Source: Gammaproteobacteria bacterium
GTDB lineage: Bacteria > Pseudomonadota > Gammaproteobacteria > Pseudomonadales > Pseudohongiellaceae
Direction: 5' to 3'
Assembly (NCBI GenBank): GCA_041395725.1
Contig: JAWKZW010000001.1
Coordinates: 3,100,001-3,164,000 of the forward strand
Length of the DNA: 64,000 nucleotides
Shown here: positions 33,782-42,834 of the stretch, in pieces
How the letters are laid out: each line of letters begins with the position of its first letter
Position numbering within the stretch: position 1 is the stretch's first letter
Translations under genes and position numbers: made by a program
The notes under the pieces: model-generated
Seen by the model: only the letters and a program-made list of their open reading frames with translations
Told to the model about the DNA's origin: nothing
Databases searched by the model: none

Positions 33782-33810
33782 TTGCACTCGGTCAGACCTG
33801 AACCTATAGT
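33782..33810 (+). promoter_or_regulatory. Promoter of the dcw cluster (Pmra)
   Basis: TTGCAC (33782-33787), 17 bp, TATAGT (33805-33810), with an AT-rich upstream stretch. Transcription would begin near 33817, just before the MraZ operator repeats and about 100 bases before mraZ. Confidence 0.7.
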
Positions 33811-33819
33811 GTCGAAAAG

Positions 33820-33865
33820 TGGGGAATAGTGGGAGAATCTGCACGCCAGTGGGACTCTGGTGGGT
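33820..33865 (+). promoter_or_regulatory. MraZ operator (TGGGN repeats)
   Basis: TGGGG at 33820, TGGGA at 33830, TGGGA at 33850 and TGGGT at 33861 form direct repeats with starts 10, 20 and 11 bp apart. E. coli MraZ binds TGGGN repeats spaced by 5 bases. The array lies at the expected start site, so MraZ would repress its own operon. Confidence 0.75.
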
Positions 33866-33918
33866 GGAAAGAGAAGACACCCCGCGCCAGAACAATAGTC
33901 AGCAAGACGGGGAAAGCT

Positions 33919-34377
33919 GTGTTTCGTGGTGTCAACACCATAAATCTCGATGCGAAGGGCCGCATGGCAATGCCCGCCAAGTATCGGGATAAATTACAGA
34001 GCCATTGTGCCGGTCATCTGGTGGCGACCATTGATACCTGCGCCCGTTGTCTGTTGCTCTACCCGGTCCACGAATGGGAAGAGATTCAGCGCAAAGTCGA
34101 AGCGCTTCCAAGCTTCAATGCCACCGCCCGCAGAGTTCAACGCCTGCTTATCGGTCACGCCACCGATCTGGAGCTGGATAACAGCGGCCGTATTCTTCTG
34201 CCCCAGACGCTGCGCGAGTACGCGGGGCTGGACAAGCACGTGGCATTGATTGGGCAAGGCAAAAAGCTTGAGCTATGGGATCTGGATCTCTGGACCACGC
34301 AGCGGGAAGAGTGGTTGTCAGAGTCTGAAGCCGAGGGGGGCGAAATTCCCGAAGAATTGCAGTCCCTTTCGTTGTAA
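33919..34377 (+). CDS. mraZ: Transcriptional regulator MraZ
   Basis: A 152-residue MraZ with two SpoVT/AbrB-like repeats: FRGVNTINLDAKGRMAMPAKYRD at the start and DLELDNSGRILLPQTLREYAGL in the second half. It forms ring-shaped oligomers that repress the dcw operon. The start is GTG at 33919 with GGGGA upstream. The open frame continues to 33829, but that extension lies over the operator repeats and has no homology. It is the first gene of the dcw cluster. Confidence 0.95.
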   Translation: MFRGVNTINLDAKGRMAMPAKYRDKLQSHCAGHLVATIDTCARCLLLYPVHEWEEIQRKVEALPSFNATARRVQRLLIGHATDLELDNSGRILLPQTLREYAGLDKHVALIGQGKKLELWDLDLWTTQREEWLSESEAEGGEIPEELQSLSL

Positions 34378-34393
34378 CTTTTTGAGAAGCGCC

Positions 34394-35329
34394 ATGGGAA
34401 ATGAATTTGCTCATCGAAGCGTATTGCTGGAACCGGCAGTAGAGGCCCTGTTGGTGGATCAGTCGGGGTGTTATCTGGATTGCACCTTTGGTCGGGGAGG
34501 ACATTCGCGAATGATTCTGGACCGGCTCGGGCAGGAGGGGCGTCTATTCGGCCTCGATCGGGACCCGGCGGCGGTAGTCGCCGGTGACGAACTGGCCCGT
34601 CAGGATCCGAGGTTCCTCATGGTGCGGCAGAGTTTTGCCAACCTGGGCGCGATGGCCGCCAACCATCAGCTGACGGGCAGGGTGAGCGGAATTCTGCTTG
34701 ATCTCGGCGTCTCTTCTCCCCAGTTGGACGATGCCAGCCGGGGCTTCAGTTTTCAGCAGGACGGGCCACTGGATATGCGTATGGACCCGGATACCGGGCA
34801 AAGCGCGGCGCAGTGGCTGAACACGGCGAGAGAGAGTGAGATTGCCTCTGTCCTCAAGGAGTACGGGGAGGAACGATTTGCCCGTCGCATAGCAAGAGCG
34901 CTTGTTGCAGCAAGGGCCGAAGAGCCGATTACCAGAACCGGGCGATTGGCGGAAATAGTGAAGCTCGCCAACCCGGCCTGGGAACGGGACAAGCACCCCG
35001 CAACCCGTGCGTTCCAGGGTATTCGGATATTTATAAACCAGGAGCTCGAAGCACTGCGGCAGGCGCTGAATGATGCGCTGCAGGTCTTGTGCATCGGGGG
35101 TCGCCTGGTGGTCATCAGCTTTCATTCGTTGGAAGATAAAATAGTTAAGAAATTCATATCCTTGCAGACAAAGGGAGATAGCTTTCCAAGAGATCTGCCG
35201 GTGATGCACAGCCAATTGCATCCGACGCTCCGGACAATAGGTAAACCGGTGCGTCCCAGTGAACAGGAAATTGCCTCAAATCCCCGTTCGCGAAGCGCGA
35301 TTATGCGAGTTGCTGAGCGAATTGCCTGA
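34394..35329 (+). CDS. rsmH: 16S rRNA (cytosine-1402-N4)-methyltransferase RsmH (MraW)
   Basis: A 311-residue SAM-dependent methyltransferase. It begins MGNEFAHRSVLLEPAVEALL and has the SAM site DCTFGRGGHSRMIL, LLDLGVSSPQLDDASRGFSF and VISFHSLEDKIVKKF. It adds the N4 methyl to C1402, the same residue modified by RsmI. The ATG at 34394 is chosen over an upstream start at 34250 that would overlap mraZ. The gap after mraZ is 16 bp. Confidence 0.97.
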   Translation: MGNEFAHRSVLLEPAVEALLVDQSGCYLDCTFGRGGHSRMILDRLGQEGRLFGLDRDPAAVVAGDELARQDPRFLMVRQSFANLGAMAANHQLTGRVSGILLDLGVSSPQLDDASRGFSFQQDGPLDMRMDPDTGQSAAQWLNTARESEIASVLKEYGEERFARRIARALVAARAEEPITRTGRLAEIVKLANPAWERDKHPATRAFQGIRIFINQELEALRQALNDALQVLCIGGRLVVISFHSLEDKIVKKFISLQTKGDSFPRDLPVMHSQLHPTLRTIGKPVRPSEQEIASNPRSRSAIMRVAERIA

Positions 35330-35350
35330 GTCGATAGAGAAACAACGGAA

Positions 35351-35716
35351 ATGACAGTCGCCCGGAGACAACAAAGAGCATCGACCCGTTCTGCCACGGC
35401 GCCAGATTCCGTGTTGGCCTGGTTAGGGCTGAACCGGGTTGCCTCCCTGCACCTGTTGACCCTTCTCTCACTGGTGCTGGTTTCGGGCTTATCCGTCGTT
35501 TATCTCACTCACAGGGACCGAGTGCTGTTTAACGAGCTACAAAAACTGCGGGATGAGGCCAACGAGCTGGATGTGCAATGGGGGCAGTTGCTGATTGAGC
35601 AGAGCACTCTGGGAGTCGGGGGACGGGTTGAACAGCGCGCCACCGAAGTGCTGGAAATGCGGGTTCCGGAAATTGAAAAAATAGTGATGGTGATAAATGA
35701 GCAAGCAGGAAAATAA
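35351..35716 (+). CDS. ftsL: Cell division protein FtsL
   Basis: A 121-residue bitopic membrane protein: a cytoplasmic tail of about 33 residues, one membrane helix (about 34-52) and a periplasmic coiled coil with a leucine-zipper-like pattern (LFNELQKLRDEANELDVQWG). FtsL with FtsB and FtsQ activates FtsWI septal synthesis. The 3' end overlaps ftsI by 20 bp. Confidence 0.93.
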   Translation: MTVARRQQRASTRSATAPDSVLAWLGLNRVASLHLLTLLSLVLVSGLSVVYLTHRDRVLFNELQKLRDEANELDVQWGQLLIEQSTLGVGGRVEQRATEVLEMRVPEIEKIVMVINEQAGK

Positions 35717-37418
35717 GCACGCCGTCGGTGCCTGGCGGCTGTACCTGGTGTATTTCTGTCTGGCCCTGTGTGTCGGTCTGATCGGCTGGAAAGTCGGCAA
35801 CCTGCATATTGTTGAACGGGATTTTCTACAGGGGCAAGGGGATGCCAGGACTATCCGCACCGAACCGATAATAGCGCATCGGGGTATTATCAGAGACCGC
35901 AATGGTGAGCCACTGGCGGTCAGTTCTCCGGTTAAGTCAATCTGGTTGAATCCCAGGCAGATCAATGGAGATTCGGTCTCCATACGGCGCCTTGCCGAAC
36001 AATTGGACCTTAATCCTGATGTGCTGGCGAACAATATAGCCGCTAACGGGGAAAGGGAATTTCTGTATGTCAAACGACGCCTGCCACCGGCTGATGCCAA
36101 TCGCGTGTTGGAACTTGGAATTTCTGGTGTCTACGCGCAGCAGGAATATCAGCGTTACTACCCCCAGGGCGAAGTCACTGCACATCTGGTTGGGTTTACC
36201 AATGTGGACGATGAGGGGCAGGAAGGGCTGGAGCTCGCCTACGACAACTGGCTGAGTGGCAAACCGGGCAGTCGGCGCGTCATGAAAGACCGGCGTGGCA
36301 ATATCATTGAAGAGTTAATGATCCTGGAAACCGCTGAACCGGGGAACAATCTGCGCCTGAGTATTGATGCCAGAATTCAAAACCTGGCCTATCGGGAACT
36401 CAAGGAGGAATTCGTTAAACGTCGGGCCAAATCCGCCACCGCCGTGGTTCTCGATGTGGCAAGTGGCGAAGTGCTGGCGATGGTTAATCAACCCTCCTAT
36501 AACCCGAATAACAAGGCCGGTATCAGGGATTTCAGCGTAGTGCGGAATCGGGCTGTCACCGACGTTTTTGAACCGGGTTCAACGGTCAAGGCTTTTACCA
36601 TTGCGGCGGCACTTGAGAGCGGTCTTTACCAGCCTGCCACCGAGATAGAGACTCGGGGCTGGATGATGGTCAGTGGGTACGAAGTCCGGGACAGTCTTAA
36701 CTACGGTGTGTTGAGCCTGGAAAAAATTATAACCAAGTCCAGCAACGTAGGATCAGCCAAGATAGCGCTGCAACTTGGCCCGGAAACCCTGCGGGACATG
36801 TTTGCCCGGGTAGGCTTCGGTGAGGTCACCGGGAGTGGTTTTCCAGGTGAAAGCGGGGGCAGCCTGCCAGCCATAAGAACCGGCTGGAGTCGAATAGAAA
36901 CGGCAACCCTGTCATTTGGCTATGGTCTTAACTCTTCCGCGCTGCAACTTGCCCAGTCCTACTCGGTACTGGCCGATCAAGGCATCAAGAAGCCGTTATC
37001 CCTTCTCCACATCAGTGAAGAGGAGGTTGCGGCATTACCTCGTGAACAGGTGCTCAAGGCTGGTATCAGCCGCCAGGTTATTGACATGCTGGAAACAGTA
37101 GTCGACCCGAAAAAAGGGGGCACCGCCGCTGACGCGCGGGTGCCTTTCTACTCCGTGGCAGGTAAGACCGGAACGGCGAGAGTTGTTGGCGAGTTCGGGT
37201 ATGAAGAGAATATTCATAACTCGCTTTTTGTCGGAATGGTGCCGTCAGCCAACCCCAGGATCGTTGTGGTGGTTGTGGTTAATGAGCCCAAGGGTGACGA
37301 GCATTATGGTGGTCAGGTAGCTGCCCCGGTATTTTCCCGTATCGCAGCCGGGGCCATGCGTCTGCTGAATGTTCCGCCAGACAGGATGGGCGATCCAGGA
37401 GGTTCAGGGGAAACCTGA
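35697..37418 (+). CDS. ftsI: Septal peptidoglycan transpeptidase FtsI (PBP3)
   Basis: A 573-residue class B penicillin-binding protein. It has one N-terminal membrane helix, a dimerisation/pedestal domain, and the transpeptidase domain with Ser295-Thr-Val-Lys298 (GSTVKAF), SSN (348-350) and KTG (490-492). It crosslinks septal peptidoglycan with the FtsW polymerase. It overlaps ftsL and is followed by murE after 9 bp. Length is normal. Confidence 0.97.
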   Translation: MSKQENKHAVGAWRLYLVYFCLALCVGLIGWKVGNLHIVERDFLQGQGDARTIRTEPIIAHRGIIRDRNGEPLAVSSPVKSIWLNPRQINGDSVSIRRLAEQLDLNPDVLANNIAANGEREFLYVKRRLPPADANRVLELGISGVYAQQEYQRYYPQGEVTAHLVGFTNVDDEGQEGLELAYDNWLSGKPGSRRVMKDRRGNIIEELMILETAEPGNNLRLSIDARIQNLAYRELKEEFVKRRAKSATAVVLDVASGEVLAMVNQPSYNPNNKAGIRDFSVVRNRAVTDVFEPGSTVKAFTIAAALESGLYQPATEIETRGWMMVSGYEVRDSLNYGVLSLEKIITKSSNVGSAKIALQLGPETLRDMFARVGFGEVTGSGFPGESGGSLPAIRTGWSRIETATLSFGYGLNSSALQLAQSYSVLADQGIKKPLSLLHISEEEVAALPREQVLKAGISRQVIDMLETVVDPKKGGTAADARVPFYSVAGKTGTARVVGEFGYEENIHNSLFVGMVPSANPRIVVVVVVNEPKGDEHYGGQVAAPVFSRIAAGAMRLLNVPPDRMGDPGGSGET

Positions 37419-37427
37419 CGCGGTGTT

Positions 37428-38963
37428 ATGAATACGGCAGAAAAAGTAATGAACAGTGTATCGCTCGGGCAACTGATTGAAGGCCTGATAGAAATGCCGG
37501 CGCCACTGCCGGTTGGATTTGACGTGCGGGTGACCGGCGTAAAAATGGACAGCCGGCTGTTGCAGCCAGGTGACCTGTTCATAGCCTGTTTCGGTCAGAA
37601 TCACGATGCCAGGGAGTACATTGATCATGCGCTGGAGCTGGGTGCTGTGGCGGTGCTGGCCGAGTCAGGCGGCAAGTGGCAGGGTATTCAATGGCTGGAC
37701 AATGTGCCAGTCATCCCAATTGATAATCTGACCACCAGGATCAGCGAGATCGCCGGGAAGTTTTACGGTAATCCCAGCGAACGTTTGAAGGTTATAGGTG
37801 TTACTGGAACAAATGGTAAGACAAGTTGCTGCCAGTTTATTGCCCGGGCGCTGGAAGCCAGCGGCATCTCCTGTGGAGTGATAGGCACCCTGGGGTATGG
37901 TACAGTGAATGAGCTACGGGAGACCTCTCATACCACGCCCGACGGCGTATTCACTCAGTTTGCGCTGTCGGAGTTGCAGCGAAACGGGGCGGATGCCGTG
38001 GCAATGGAGGTTTCTTCCGTCGGCCTGCACCAGCACCGCGTTCAGGCGGTCAGCTTCGACACGGCAATCTTCACCAACCTTTCGCGCGATCATCTCGATT
38101 ATCACAAAAGCATGGAAGTCTATGCCGTCAACAAGCGGAAGCTGTTTTCCTTCCCCGGGTTGAAAGCGGCAGTGATCAATCTTGACGACAGTTATGGCCT
38201 GTACATGATGGATGCTGTGTCCAGAGATGTGCAGGTTTATACCTACAGCCTCTGCAATCACACCGCGACAGTTCATGCCAGGAGCATTGTGCTCAACCGG
38301 CATGGGTTCGAGGCGGAAATTGTCACGCCACATGGTGAGGGCAGGATCAGTTGTCCACTTTTCGGCAACTTCAATATCAGCAACGTCCTGGCGGTAGTTA
38401 CAACCCTGATGAGCCACTTCGAGCGGCTGGGGGCTGTCGACCTGGAAAGACTGTTTGCCGCGGTGTCCGGCCTGAAGCCGGTCCATGGACGTATGGAAAT
38501 AATCGGCAGTAGCGATGAGTTGACCTGTATTGTCGATTACGCACATACGCCGGAAGGGCTGAAAAGTGCCCTGTTAGCGATCAGGGACCACTTTGACGGT
38601 GAGGTTTGGTGTGTATTCGGTTGTGGTGGAAACCGAGATCGGGGCAAGCGCCCCATGATGGGGGAGATTGCCAGGGCCTATGCCAGCAGATTGATAATCA
38701 CCGACGACAACCCGCGAAACGAACGTGGCGAGGACATTGTTCGGCATATCATGTCCGGCATCGACGGGGCAACCGGTGTCGAGGTGATACGCGACAGAGC
38801 CCAGGCAATCGATCAGGCGATCGCCTCAGCCAGCCCTGGGGATATTGTGCTTATCGCAGGCAAGGGGCATGAAAACTACCAGGATATAGGCGGAAAAAGA
38901 ACCGTGTTCAGTGACGCCAGTCAGGTACGGCTGGCTTTACGGCGACGCTCAGCAGGGCGTTGA
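37428..38963 (+). CDS. murE: UDP-MurNAc-tripeptide synthetase MurE
   Basis: A 511-residue Mur ligase. The ATP loop is GVTGTNGKTSCCQF. The DNPR motif (TDDNPRNE), which selects meso-diaminopimelate in gram-negative MurE, is present. It adds mDAP to UDP-MurNAc-L-Ala-D-Glu. A second in-frame ATG at 37452 is a possible start. Its stop overlaps the longest possible murF start. Confidence 0.97.
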   Translation: MNTAEKVMNSVSLGQLIEGLIEMPAPLPVGFDVRVTGVKMDSRLLQPGDLFIACFGQNHDAREYIDHALELGAVAVLAESGGKWQGIQWLDNVPVIPIDNLTTRISEIAGKFYGNPSERLKVIGVTGTNGKTSCCQFIARALEASGISCGVIGTLGYGTVNELRETSHTTPDGVFTQFALSELQRNGADAVAMEVSSVGLHQHRVQAVSFDTAIFTNLSRDHLDYHKSMEVYAVNKRKLFSFPGLKAAVINLDDSYGLYMMDAVSRDVQVYTYSLCNHTATVHARSIVLNRHGFEAEIVTPHGEGRISCPLFGNFNISNVLAVVTTLMSHFERLGAVDLERLFAAVSGLKPVHGRMEIIGSSDELTCIVDYAHTPEGLKSALLAIRDHFDGEVWCVFGCGGNRDRGKRPMMGEIARAYASRLIITDDNPRNERGEDIVRHIMSGIDGATGVEVIRDRAQAIDQAIASASPGDIVLIAGKGHENYQDIGGKRTVFSDASQVRLALRRRSAGR

Positions 38964-38992
38964 GACAAGGCGAGGCGAAATTGATCGGGGCG

Positions 38993-40342
38993 ATGTTTTT
39001 AAGTGAGATTACCGGTGCGCTGGGTGGCAATTTGCTGGGCGGCGACGGGCAGTTTACTTCGGTCTCAATCGACACCCGGCGTCTGCGGGCTGGTGACTTG
39101 TACGTAGCCATCAAAGGCGCGAACTTTGACGGCAACGATTTCGTGGCAGACGCCGAGCGGAACGGGGCCTGTGGGGCCATCGTCAGTCACTCGGTGCCGG
39201 TGGAGCTGCCGCAACTGGTGGTGAAGGATACCACGCTTGCGCTTGGCCAGCTCGCGGCACTTAACCGGCAGGCTTCCGTCGCAAGAGTGGCAGGTATCAC
39301 CGGCAGCCAGGGTAAGACAACGGTAAAGGAAATGGCCGGCGCCATCCTGTCGGTTGCCGGTGAGACGCTGGTGACACAAGGCAATCTCAACAACGCGATC
39401 GGGGTACCGCTGACCCTGCTGCAGCTCAATACCGAACACCGCTTCGGAGTCATCGAAATGGGTGCAAACCACGGCGGAGAAATTGCCTACAGCGTAAACC
39501 TGGTAAAGCCGGATGTCGCCATTATTACCAATGCGGCGCGAGCCCATATCGAAGGGTTTGGCAGTTTAGAAGGCGTATGCAAAGGCAAGGGAGAGATCAT
39601 CGAGGGCCTCGGTCCGGACGGTACTATGGTGCTTAATTATGACGACAGATTCTTTGCGACCTGGAAGGAGCGAGCCGGAGACCGACGGGTTGTGAGCTTT
39701 TCCTGCGAGAATTCCAAGGCTGATTATTTCGCCAGCAGAATTGAAACCGATGCTTCGGGTCGGACCTGCTTTCTGCTCCAGGGTCGAGGAGTGCAGGTCC
39801 CGGTGAGGCTGGCTCTTCTGGGGCGGCACAATGTGGGAAACGCCGTGGCAGCAGCTGCGCTGGCAATTGAAACCGGTGCGAACCTGGAACAGGTCAGGGC
39901 GGGTCTGGAAAGCATCAGGCCGGTCAAGGGGCGGCTGCATGTTGTCGATAACGTTTTCGGTGGCCGGCTTATCGACGATAGCTATAACGCCAGTCCAGAG
40001 TCGTTTAAGGCGGCGATTGATGTGCTGGCCGAGCTCGAGGGACACCGGATTCTGTTAATGGGAGATATGGCTGAGCTTGGCAGCTCCACGCTGGACGCGC
40101 ACCGGGAAATTGGTGTTTACGCCCGCGACGCGGGGGTGAATGAGCTCTGGGCAGTCGGCCAGGCAAGCGGTACCAGTGCGACAATTTTTGGCCAGGGTGG
40201 CCGGCAGTTTGAAGACAAGAAGCAGATTGTCGAGCACTGTAAGGCCAGCCTGAGACCTGGTGTGACCTTGTTGATCAAAGGCTCCAGAAGGGCGGGCCTG
40301 GACGAGATTGTCCGGGCACTGGGTGACAGTCACGGTGTTTGA
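38993..40342 (+). CDS. murF: UDP-MurNAc-pentapeptide synthetase MurF
   Basis: A 449-residue Mur ligase that adds D-Ala-D-Ala to the tripeptide. The ATP loop is GITGSQGKTTVKEM. ATG 38993 (MFLSEITGALGGNL) is where family homology starts. A TTG at 38960 overlapping the murE stop would add 11 residues (MRQGEAKLIGA) and cannot be excluded. mraY follows by 21 bp. Confidence 0.95.
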   Translation: MFLSEITGALGGNLLGGDGQFTSVSIDTRRLRAGDLYVAIKGANFDGNDFVADAERNGACGAIVSHSVPVELPQLVVKDTTLALGQLAALNRQASVARVAGITGSQGKTTVKEMAGAILSVAGETLVTQGNLNNAIGVPLTLLQLNTEHRFGVIEMGANHGGEIAYSVNLVKPDVAIITNAARAHIEGFGSLEGVCKGKGEIIEGLGPDGTMVLNYDDRFFATWKERAGDRRVVSFSCENSKADYFASRIETDASGRTCFLLQGRGVQVPVRLALLGRHNVGNAVAAAALAIETGANLEQVRAGLESIRPVKGRLHVVDNVFGGRLIDDSYNASPESFKAAIDVLAELEGHRILLMGDMAELGSSTLDAHREIGVYARDAGVNELWAVGQASGTSATIFGQGGRQFEDKKQIVEHCKASLRPGVTLLIKGSRRAGLDEIVRALGDSHGV

Positions 40343-40363
40343 AAATAACTTAGGGGCCCAATA

Positions 40364-41446
40364 ATGCTCGTCTGGTTATCTGACTATTTAATGCAGATCG
40401 ACAGCAATTTCGCTGTACTGCAGTACATCACCGTGAGGACGATTTTCAGTGTCCTTACGGCTCTCGGTGTCTCTCTGCTGATTGGTCCGTTCATGATTCG
40501 ACGTCTCAACTATCACCAGATAGGTCAGGTAGTGAGAGACGATGGACCGGAAACCCATTTCAGCAAGGCTGGCACTCCGACTATGGGCGGTGCACTGATC
40601 CTCGTCAGTATTGGACTCAGCACGTTGATCTGGGGTGACCTGCAGAACCATTACGTCTGGATTGTACTGTTGGTCACGCTGGCCTTTGGCGCCATCGGGT
40701 GGGTGGACGATTACCGCAAGGTCTTCAGGAAAGATCCCAGAGGGCTGTCGGCCAGATGGAAATATTTCTGGCAGTCTGTCATCGGAGTGACTGCAGCATA
40801 CTGGCTCTACAGCTCCGCTCCGGGGCCCGCGGAACTCACCTATATAATTCCGTTTTTCAAGGATGTAGCCCTGGACTTCGGCGTTGTTTACATTCTGATC
40901 AGTTACTTTGTGATCGTCGGCAGCAGCAACGCTGTCAATCTGACAGATGGCCTGGACGGGCTGGCAATTCTTCCGACCGTGATGGTGGGGGGCGCCCTGG
41001 GTGCGATCGCCTACTTGAGTGGCAACGTGGTTTTTTCCGAATACCTGAACATTCCCTACATAGTCGGCGCCGGTGAGGTGGTGATTTTTTCCGGCGCGCT
41101 GCTGGGTGCCGGTCTCGGATTCCTCTGGTTCAACACGTATCCAGCCCAGGTGTTTATGGGAGACGTGGGAGCTCTGGCCCTGGGCGCGGCCCTGGGTGCG
41201 CTGGCGATCGTGTCACGTCACGAGATTGTTCTGTTCATCATGGGGGGGGTCTTCGTGATGGAAACGGTTTCAGTAATTCTCCAGGTGGCCTCGTTCAAGC
41301 TTACGGGCAAGCGGATATTTCGAATGGCACCCTTGCATCACCACTTTGAGTTGAAGGGATGGCCGGAGCCCCGCGTTATCGTGCGCTTCTGGATTATTAC
41401 CGTAATGCTGGTGCTGTTTGGGTTAGCAACGCTGAAGTTGCGATAG
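40364..41446 (+). CDS. mraY: Phospho-MurNAc-pentapeptide translocase MraY
   Basis: A 360-residue, ten-helix membrane enzyme. Motifs are FSKAGTPTMGGALI, GWVDDYRKV, AVNLTDGLDGLA and APLHHHFELKGWPE. It transfers the Park nucleotide to undecaprenyl phosphate to make lipid I at the inner membrane. A G8 run occurs in codons 293-295. It lies between murF and murD in the usual order. Confidence 0.98.
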   Translation: MLVWLSDYLMQIDSNFAVLQYITVRTIFSVLTALGVSLLIGPFMIRRLNYHQIGQVVRDDGPETHFSKAGTPTMGGALILVSIGLSTLIWGDLQNHYVWIVLLVTLAFGAIGWVDDYRKVFRKDPRGLSARWKYFWQSVIGVTAAYWLYSSAPGPAELTYIIPFFKDVALDFGVVYILISYFVIVGSSNAVNLTDGLDGLAILPTVMVGGALGAIAYLSGNVVFSEYLNIPYIVGAGEVVIFSGALLGAGLGFLWFNTYPAQVFMGDVGALALGAALGALAIVSRHEIVLFIMGGVFVMETVSVILQVASFKLTGKRIFRMAPLHHHFELKGWPEPRVIVRFWIITVMLVLFGLATLKLR

Positions 41447-41463
41447 GGACGGTTTGAAACAAG

Positions 41464-42834
41464 TTGGCGAACAAATCGAGCGACGAGAAAATTTCGGTGA
41501 TTGTCGGATCAGGAAAAACCGGGCTGTCCTGTGCGAGATTTCTACAGGACCGGGGACTGCCTTTTATGGTAGTGGACAGCCGGATTGATCCGCCCGGAAT
41601 GCAGCAGCTGGTGGAGGAATTTCCGGAAGTCCAGCTTGAGCTGGGTGGCTTTCGCTCTTCGACTTTTAACAACGCCAGGCAGCTGATTGTCAGTCCGGGC
41701 GTCAGCCTGCGTGAAACGGCCATAGTCGAGGCAAGGAGCCGGGGTGTGCTGGTCACCGGTGACATCGATCTGTTCAGCCAGTATGCGACTGCACCCGTAG
41801 TGGCAGTGACCGGTTCGAACGGGAAAAGTACAGTGGTTTCCCTGGTGGCCGAAATTTTATCAGCAGCAGGTCAGAAGGTGGGGTTGGGCGGAAATCTTGA
41901 TGGCGCCAATGCCAGGCCGGCCCTGGAATTACTGCTCAGGAAGCAGACCAGGTGGGACGTCTTTGTGCTGGAGCTTTCCAGTTTCCAGCTGGAAACTACC
42001 AGTGATCTTCGTGCTGAAGTCGCAGTGATTTTGAATCTGAGTGAAGACCACATGGACCGTTACGATGATATTGACGGGTATTGGCAGGCCAAGCAGCGGA
42101 TCTTCAGGGGCGCCAGGAAGATAGTGGTTAACCGGGATAATCCTTTCAGTGAACCTCCGGACCCCGGCAGCGCGCAAATCCTGAGGTTCGGCGTGGGTGA
42201 GGCCGTCGACGGTGAGTTTGGTCTCTCCGAGTTGAATGGGACTCAGCACCTGTGCTTCGGTGACACCGCAGTGACGCGGGTGGATGAGCTGAAAGTGGCG
42301 GGCCGGCACAACGTCGCCAATGTGCTGGCGGCAATGACTATCTGCCATGCACTGGGTGTGGACCTGAAAACTATCGGCGCGGCGGTGAGGGAGTTTCGTG
42401 GTCTGCCAAATCGCTGCCAATGGGTAACCAGGGTCGACGACGTGAACTATTACAACGATTCAAAAGGTACCAATGTTGGAGCCACCGTTGCCGCTATAGA
42501 CGGTGTGGGGCAGGCCATTAGCGGGCGCGTCGTGCTCATTGCCGGCGGGGTTGGTAAAAGCGCCGATTTCACTCCCCTGCGGCCGGTTGTTGAACGATAT
42601 GTCAGGCTGGTGATAGTGATCGGGGCCGCGGCCAGGGAGCTTGCCGAGACCCTGAAGGCGCAGACTGGAATTCAGTTTGCCGGTGACATGGACGAGGCGG
42701 TCAGGCTGGCCAGGAAGGAGTCTCTACCCGGTGACGCAGTCCTGCTCTCGCCAGCCTGCGCCAGCTTCGATATGTTCAGGGACTTTAATCATCGTGGACA
42801 GGTGTTCACGGAAGCCGTAAGGAGTTTGCAATGA
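41464..42834 (+). CDS. murD: UDP-MurNAc-L-Ala:D-Glu ligase MurD
   Basis: A 456-residue Mur ligase that adds D-glutamate to UDP-MurNAc-L-Ala. The ATP loop is AVTGSNGKSTVVSL; later landmarks are LELSSFQLETT, NLSEDHMDRY and YYNDSKGTNVGAT. An in-frame stop 7 bp upstream (41455-41457) means the start must be TTG 41464 or a downstream codon; no ATG exists near the expected N-terminus. It overlaps ftsW by 4 bp. Confidence 0.95.
   Translation: MANKSSDEKISVIVGSGKTGLSCARFLQDRGLPFMVVDSRIDPPGMQQLVEEFPEVQLELGGFRSSTFNNARQLIVSPGVSLRETAIVEARSRGVLVTGDIDLFSQYATAPVVAVTGSNGKSTVVSLVAEILSAAGQKVGLGGNLDGANARPALELLLRKQTRWDVFVLELSSFQLETTSDLRAEVAVILNLSEDHMDRYDDIDGYWQAKQRIFRGARKIVVNRDNPFSEPPDPGSAQILRFGVGEAVDGEFGLSELNGTQHLCFGDTAVTRVDELKVAGRHNVANVLAAMTICHALGVDLKTIGAAVREFRGLPNRCQWVTRVDDVNYYNDSKGTNVGATVAAIDGVGQAISGRVVLIAGGVGKSADFTPLRPVVERYVRLVIVIGAAARELAETLKAQTGIQFAGDMDEAVRLARKESLPGDAVLLSPACASFDMFRDFNHRGQVFTEAVRSLQ

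Noticed and set aside
33820..33865. TGGGN repeats as the start of a CRISPR-like array
   Set aside because: The repeats are only 5 bases and lie at the mraZ promoter, matching an MraZ operator.
33829..33918. Upstream extension of mraZ
   Set aside because: The extension codes over the MraZ operator; family homology begins at the GTG at 33919.
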